The position numbers and the translations under genes were made by a program. The notes beneath the pieces are model-generated. The model ran no database searches. It was not told where the DNA came from and saw only the letters and a program-made list of their open reading frames with translations. From positions 1-10,345 of the forward strand of contig JARFRT010000164.1 of the NCBI GenBank assembly GCA_029287105.1: a DNA stretch of 10,345 nucleotides, written 5' to 3'. This document shows positions 6,896-10,345 of this stretch, one piece after another (within the stretch, counting starts at the first letter, position 1; each line of letters begins with the position of its first letter). Origin of the DNA: Akkermansiaceae bacterium (GTDB taxonomy: Bacteria > Verrucomicrobiota > Verrucomicrobiia > Verrucomicrobiales > Akkermansiaceae).

Positions 6896-6962
6896 GCGCG
6901 GCACCATACATAGGGAATGCCTCTTGTCATGCTTTTTGAATGGCACGAATCACTTGCCGGAT

Positions 6963-6968
6963 TATGAT
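6963..6968 (+). promoter_or_regulatory. possible -10 element for rapA
   Basis: TATGAT in the 101-bp divergent uup-rapA gap matches the sigma-70 -10 consensus at five of six bases and would give a leader of roughly 20-25 nt before the ATG at 6997. No good -35 lies at 17 bp; TTGAAT at 6936-6941 is 21 bp away. The gap must hold promoters for both divergent genes, but the uup-side promoter could not be placed. Confidence 0.3.
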
Positions 6969-6996
6969 TCCCATGTAGTCTCCGCCTCTTTCCGTA

Positions 6997-9720
6997 ATGA
7001 CGAGTCATCTACACATAGCACCCGGTCAGCGATGGGTCAGCGAAACCGAGCCCGAGCTGGGTCTGGGGATCATGCTCAAGGTTGAATTCAAACGCGTTGA
7101 GGTCATGTTCCCCGCTGCCAGCGAACAGCGGCAATATGCGCTCGACAGCGCACCGCTGCGCAGGGTCGCCCTGAAGGCCGGCGAGCAGTTGGAAACCCAT
7201 GAGGGGGAGGCTCTGGAGATCGACGAGGTGCTGGAGGTGGACCACCTGCTCGTCTACCTCTGCGGTCAGCGTGAAGTGAGGGAGTCCGAGCTTTCCGACA
7301 GAATGAGTTTCAGCCGGCCCGAGGACCGGCTTCTGGGCGGTCGTGTCGACGACCTCAAGACCTACGACTTGCGGGTCGAGGCTTTGAAAAAGCAATGCGA
7401 GGTGATGCAGTCGCCGGTGCGCGGGTTTGTCGGGGGCAGGGTGGATATGATTTCCCACCAGATGTATATTGCCGGGGAAGTGGCGTCGCGACTGGCGCCA
7501 CGGGTGCTGTTGGCGGACGAAGTCGGGCTCGGGAAAACGATTGAAGCCTGCCTGATCATGCATCGGCTGCATCTCACCGGACGGGCCGACCGTGTCTTGA
7601 TTCTGTTGCCGGAGCCACTGCTGCACCAGTGGTTTGTCGAGTTGCTGCGTCGTTTCAACCTGCTCTTCAGCCTCTTCGACGAGGTGCGTTGTCAATCGAT
7701 TGAGCACGGCGACGCTGCGGCTAACCCGTTTCTCGATAGTCAGCTGGTGCTGTGTAGTGTGGACTTTCTGGCAGGTAATCCGATCCGGGCGCGGCAGGCG
7801 ATCGATGCCGGCTGGGATTTGCTGATCGTGGATGAAGCGCACCACCTGGAGTGGAGTGCGGAGGCGCCGAGTGCGGCGTACCAGCTGGTCGAATCGCTGG
7901 CGGCCGAAACCGAGGGCCTGTTATTGCTGACCGCAACCCCGCGCCAGCTTGGGCCGGAGGGACACTTCGCCCGGCTCCGTCTACTCGATCCCGAGCGCTA
8001 CGTTGACATTGAGAAATTCCAGGACGAGGCGACGCACTACGAAAAGGTCGCGGATGCGGTCGGGCGGCTGCAGTCGGGAGAAACCCTGAGTGCTGCCGAC
8101 CGCGCCCTGTTTACGGCGCAGTCGGAGCGTGTGCACGACCACTGTCTCGCGCTTGATGCTGGTGATGAGTCCGCCCGCGAGCCGCTGATACGTGAGCTTC
8201 TGGATACTTTTGGTACGGGTCGTGTCATGTTCCGCAACACACGCGCGGCGCTCAGCGGGTTCCCCGAGCGCAAGGCGCATCTGGTTGCCCTCGACAGGAG
8301 TGGTGATGAGCTGGAAAGCAAAATCCAGTGGCTGGTGAAGCTTCTCAAGGAGTTGGGCGAGGCCAAGGTGCTGTTGATCTGCCGCACCCGCGAACTGGCC
8401 GAGGAAATCTCCACCCGACTGCAGACGGTGGTCAATGTGAAATGCGCGCACTTTCACGAGGGCATGAACTTGCTTCAGCGCGACCGCTCGGCGGCGTATT
8501 TCTCTGAAGACGACGGCGCACGTATTTTGATTTGCTCTGAGATCGGGAGCGAGGGGCGGAACTTCCAGTTTGCGCATCACCTCGTGTTGTTTGATTTGCC
8601 CGATGATCCTGAGTTGTTGGAGCAGCGGATTGGCCGCCTCGACCGGATTGGCCAGACGGAAACCATCAACATCCACGTGCCGTACCAAGTGGGGACCCAC
8701 GGTGAGGTATTGGCCCGCTGGTATCATGAGGGCTTGAGTGCGTTTGAGCACAGCCTGCACGGTGCCACGGAAATCATCCGCGAACTCGGGGGCGCGCCCT
8801 CCGGGGAGCTGGCCTCGCTGGATGCCCTGATTGAGGAGTCGCAAGCCTGTCGCGCGCGCGTTTCACAACGGCTCGAGCGTGGTTATGATCGGCTGTTGGA
8901 ATTAAACTCAAGCCGACCCGAGCAGGCGCAGCAGCGTATTACGGAAATCACGGCCATGGACCGGGACCAGGGGTCCGAGGCATTTTTGCTCAGACTATGG
9001 GACCACTTTGGGCTGCATATTGAGGAACTCGTGGACCGGTCTTACCTGCTGCTTCCCGGTCACCTCATCACCGATGCTTTTCCCGCCCTGCCTGATGACG
9101 GCTTGAATGTCACCTTTGATCGCACCCGGGCACTGTCGCGGGAGGACGCCTCATTCATGAGCTGGGACCATCCGGTGGCGCGTACGGCGCTTGAGCTGCT
9201 GCTGACATCAGAGGCGGGTAACTCGTCCTTCGGCGTCTGGGAGGGTGCCCCGCAGAAGGGGATCTTGCTGGAAACCTATGCGGTGATCGAATGTATTGCC
9301 CCCGCCGCCCTGCACAGTGACCGGTTTCTGCCGGTGACGCCGGTGCGTGTGCTGGTCGATCACGCGGGTGGGGATCTCACCACCGGCACTGAGGTGGACA
9401 GCGGGAAACTTCGCGCCGGCAACCTGCACAAGCTTTTGGACCAGGATGCGTTCCGGCGCAAGATTCTGCCGATGATGCTGGCCAAGTCGCACGAGATAGC
9501 GGCGGGGAAAATGCAATCGGTGGTGGCTGCGGCGATCGACCGATCTGATGCGCATCTGGGTCAGGAAATCGACCGCCTGATCGCCCTCGGTGAGATCAAC
9601 GACCATGTCAGCGACGATGAGATCGTGGCATTGCGTCGTCAGCGTGATGCGCTGCATCAGGCGATTGCCAAGTCCCGGCTCAGGCTTGACTCGGTGCGGG
9701 TCATTTGGTGCCAGCCGTAG
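6997..9720 (+). CDS. rapA: RNA polymerase-associated Swi2/Snf2 ATPase RapA (HepA)
   Basis: RapA is an ATP-driven translocase that binds RNA polymerase and helps recycle it from stalled or post-termination complexes. The protein is 907 residues, somewhat shorter than the 968 of E. coli RapA but similar along its length. The N-terminus (APGQRWVSETEPELGLG) strongly resembles the E. coli RapA start and forms the Tudor-like N-terminal domain, to about 105. Helicase motifs: Walker A within LLADEVGLGKTIEA (DEVGLGKT 174-181), LPEPLLHQW about 204-212, VDEAHHLEW 278-286, LLTATPRQLG 310-319, C-terminal ATPase lobe about 435-560 with GSEGRNFQFAHHLVLFD, and motif VI QRIGRLDRIGQ 543-553. The rest is the RapA-specific C-terminal region. 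The start gives the conserved GQRW motif at residues 10-13. No clear Shine-Dalgarno sequence. RapA is best known from Gammaproteobacteria, so its presence in this context is mildly unusual. Confidence 0.95.
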   Translation: MTSHLHIAPGQRWVSETEPELGLGIMLKVEFKRVEVMFPAASEQRQYALDSAPLRRVALKAGEQLETHEGEALEIDEVLEVDHLLVYLCGQREVRESELSDRMSFSRPEDRLLGGRVDDLKTYDLRVEALKKQCEVMQSPVRGFVGGRVDMISHQMYIAGEVASRLAPRVLLADEVGLGKTIEACLIMHRLHLTGRADRVLILLPEPLLHQWFVELLRRFNLLFSLFDEVRCQSIEHGDAAANPFLDSQLVLCSVDFLAGNPIRARQAIDAGWDLLIVDEAHHLEWSAEAPSAAYQLVESLAAETEGLLLLTATPRQLGPEGHFARLRLLDPERYVDIEKFQDEATHYEKVADAVGRLQSGETLSAADRALFTAQSERVHDHCLALDAGDESAREPLIRELLDTFGTGRVMFRNTRAALSGFPERKAHLVALDRSGDELESKIQWLVKLLKELGEAKVLLICRTRELAEEISTRLQTVVNVKCAHFHEGMNLLQRDRSAAYFSEDDGARILICSEIGSEGRNFQFAHHLVLFDLPDDPELLEQRIGRLDRIGQTETINIHVPYQVGTHGEVLARWYHEGLSAFEHSLHGATEIIRELGGAPSGELASLDALIEESQACRARVSQRLERGYDRLLELNSSRPEQAQQRITEITAMDRDQGSEAFLLRLWDHFGLHIEELVDRSYLLLPGHLITDAFPALPDDGLNVTFDRTRALSREDASFMSWDHPVARTALELLLTSEAGNSSFGVWEGAPQKGILLETYAVIECIAPAALHSDRFLPVTPVRVLVDHAGGDLTTGTEVDSGKLRAGNLHKLLDQDAFRRKILPMMLAKSHEIAAGKMQSVVAAAIDRSDAHLGQEIDRLIALGEINDHVSDDEIVALRRQRDALHQAIAKSRLRLDSVRVIWCQP

Positions 9721-9727
9721 AGAAAGC

Positions 9728-9755
9728 TTGAGCCTGCGCGGAATTGGCCTATTTT
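9728..9755 (+). promoter_or_regulatory. possible promoter upstream of yebC
   Basis: TTGAGC (9728-9733) and TATTTT (9750-9755) are 16 bp apart, each matching four of six sigma-70 consensus bases. They lie just after the rapA stop and would start a transcript near 9762, at the base of the hairpin below. Weak, and cotranscription with rapA is also possible across the 86-bp gap. Confidence 0.3.
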
Positions 9756-9761
9756 CTGCCC

Positions 9762-9777
9762 ACCGAAACAATTCGGT
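9762..9777 (+). other. hairpin between rapA and yebC
   Basis: ACCGAA (9762-9767) and TTCGGT (9772-9777) form a perfect 6-bp stem with a 4-nt ACAA loop. No T-run follows, so it is not a standard terminator for rapA. It would lie at the extreme 5' end of a transcript from the candidate promoter and could stabilise it. Confidence 0.4.
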
Positions 9778-9805
9778 CAACCACCAATCACCAATCACGA
9801 ATCAC
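9778..9805 (+). repeat. four-unit heptamer tandem repeat abutting the yebC start
   Basis: Four contiguous 7-bp units, CAACCAC, CAATCAC, CAATCAC and GAATCAC, run from the foot of the hairpin to one base before the ATG at 9807. Two are identical and the outer two differ by one base each. The repeat fills the place where a Shine-Dalgarno sequence would be, and no GGAGG-like sequence is present. Confidence 0.7.
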
Positions 9806-9806
9806 T

Positions 9807-10345
9807 ATGGGAAGAGCCTTTGAAGCACGCCGCGCCGGCAAGGAAAAGCGCTGGGGCGAGATGTCCAGATTATATCCGAAACTTGGGAAAATCATCACCA
9901 TGGCCGCCAAGGCCGGGGGATCCGACCCGAACTCGAACACTGCCCTGAAAACAGCGGTGAACAATGCCAAGGCACAGAACATGCCGAAGGATAATATCGA
10001 CAAAGCGATCAAACGTGCCACCGCCAGTGATGCGGCGAACTACGATGAATTGAGCTACGAGGGGAAAGGCCCGCACGGCGCCCTGATCTGGGTGGAATGC
10101 GCCACGGACAACAACACCCGCACCGTGGCCAACGTCAAAATGATCTTTAACAAAAATGGTGGCCAGGTGGTTAACAATGGCTCACTCGATTTTATGTTCA
10201 CCCGCAAGTCGGTGATCGAATTTACCAAATCCGACGCGATTGACCTCGAGGAACTTGAACTCAACCTGATCGAGTTCGGTCTCGAGGAAATGGACGTCCA
10301 GGACGATCGCGTCGTGGTTTACGGAGAATTCACCAGCTTTGGCGA
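9807..10345 (+). CDS. yebC: YebC/TACO1 family protein (3' partial)
   Basis: YebC family protein, historically annotated as a transcriptional regulator (PmpR-like) and more recently tied to translation, helping ribosomes pass proline-rich stretches like its mitochondrial relative TACO1. 179 codons are present and the frame runs off the window; the family is about 240-250 residues, so roughly the last quarter is missing. Seen: MGRAFEARRAGKEKRWGEMSRLYPKLGKII at the start, NTALKTAVNNAKAQNMPKDNIDKAIKRA as the helical N-terminal domain, then YEGKGPHGALIWVECATDNNTRTVANVK and NKNGGQVVNNGSLDFMF, the family core. The GRAFE opening is the variant common in Bacteroidota and Verrucomicrobiota rather than the AGHSKWAN form. 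It lies 86 bp after rapA on the same strand. The start is set by the conserved N-terminus. Confidence 0.95.
   Translation, partial: MGRAFEARRAGKEKRWGEMSRLYPKLGKIITMAAKAGGSDPNSNTALKTAVNNAKAQNMPKDNIDKAIKRATASDAANYDELSYEGKGPHGALIWVECATDNNTRTVANVKMIFNKNGGQVVNNGSLDFMFTRKSVIEFTKSDAIDLEELELNLIEFGLEEMDVQDDRVVVYGEFTSFG

Noticed and set aside
7981..8844. Minus-strand 287-codon open frame inside rapA, with similar ones at 7009-7845 and 9208-9798
   Set aside because: Antisense to conserved RapA helicase motifs with no domain signature of their own; typical antisense shadows in GC-rich DNA.
1..10345. Phage, IS element, CRISPR array, tRNA, rRNA or defence system
   Set aside because: No transposase, integrase, terminal inverted repeats, spaced repeats or RNA gene signatures were seen. 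RapA has Snf2-type motifs found also in some defence proteins, but its N-terminus and overall match are those of the RNA polymerase factor.

Overview
The window looks like ordinary chromosome from a GC-rich Gram-negative bacterium. The best guess is Verrucomicrobiota (or a near neighbour in the PVC group). This rests on an FtsH with a very long periplasmic region, a YebC protein beginning MGRAFE rather than the AGHSKW form, and weak Shine-Dalgarno sequences. The assignment is an inference; there is no rRNA or other decisive marker. No mobile elements, tRNAs, rRNAs or CRISPR arrays were seen.

Layout. (1) Bases 1-2318, + strand: ftsH, a membrane AAA+ zinc protease, cut at its 5' end by the window edge. 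(2) Bases 2319-2456: convergent intergenic region with two hairpins, one of them a good intrinsic terminator for the minus strand. (3) Bases 2457-2798, - strand: a small exported heavy-metal-associated (HMA, MerP/CopZ-like) protein. Its frame is interrupted by one in-frame TGA exactly at the metal-binding motif, and a SECIS-like hairpin with a GGUC-containing loop follows it. This is the most interesting object in the window: a candidate selenoprotein that gene callers would miss or split. (4) Bases 2922-4879, - strand: a tight cluster of two unrecognised small acidic proteins and a BaiN/HI0933-type FAD oxidoreductase, the last two overlapping by 14 bp. (5) Bases 5003-6895, - strand: a Uup-type ABC-F ATPase. 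(6) Bases 6997-9717 plus stop, + strand and divergent from uup: rapA, the RNA-polymerase-recycling Swi2/Snf2 ATPase. (7) Bases 9807-10345, + strand: a YebC/TACO1 family protein running off the window, preceded by a four-unit heptamer tandem repeat.

Together the genes are mainly housekeeping: membrane and cytosolic protein quality control (FtsH), ribosome and RNA polymerase maintenance (Uup, RapA, YebC), and a flavoprotein. FtsH, Uup, RapA and YebC all deal with stalled or faulty gene expression, but they lie in separate transcription units on both strands, so no single system is claimed. The candidate Sec-HMA protein is its own unit or the tail of the minus-strand cluster. If it is real, the genome must encode selA/selB/selC/selD elsewhere; none of these is in this window.
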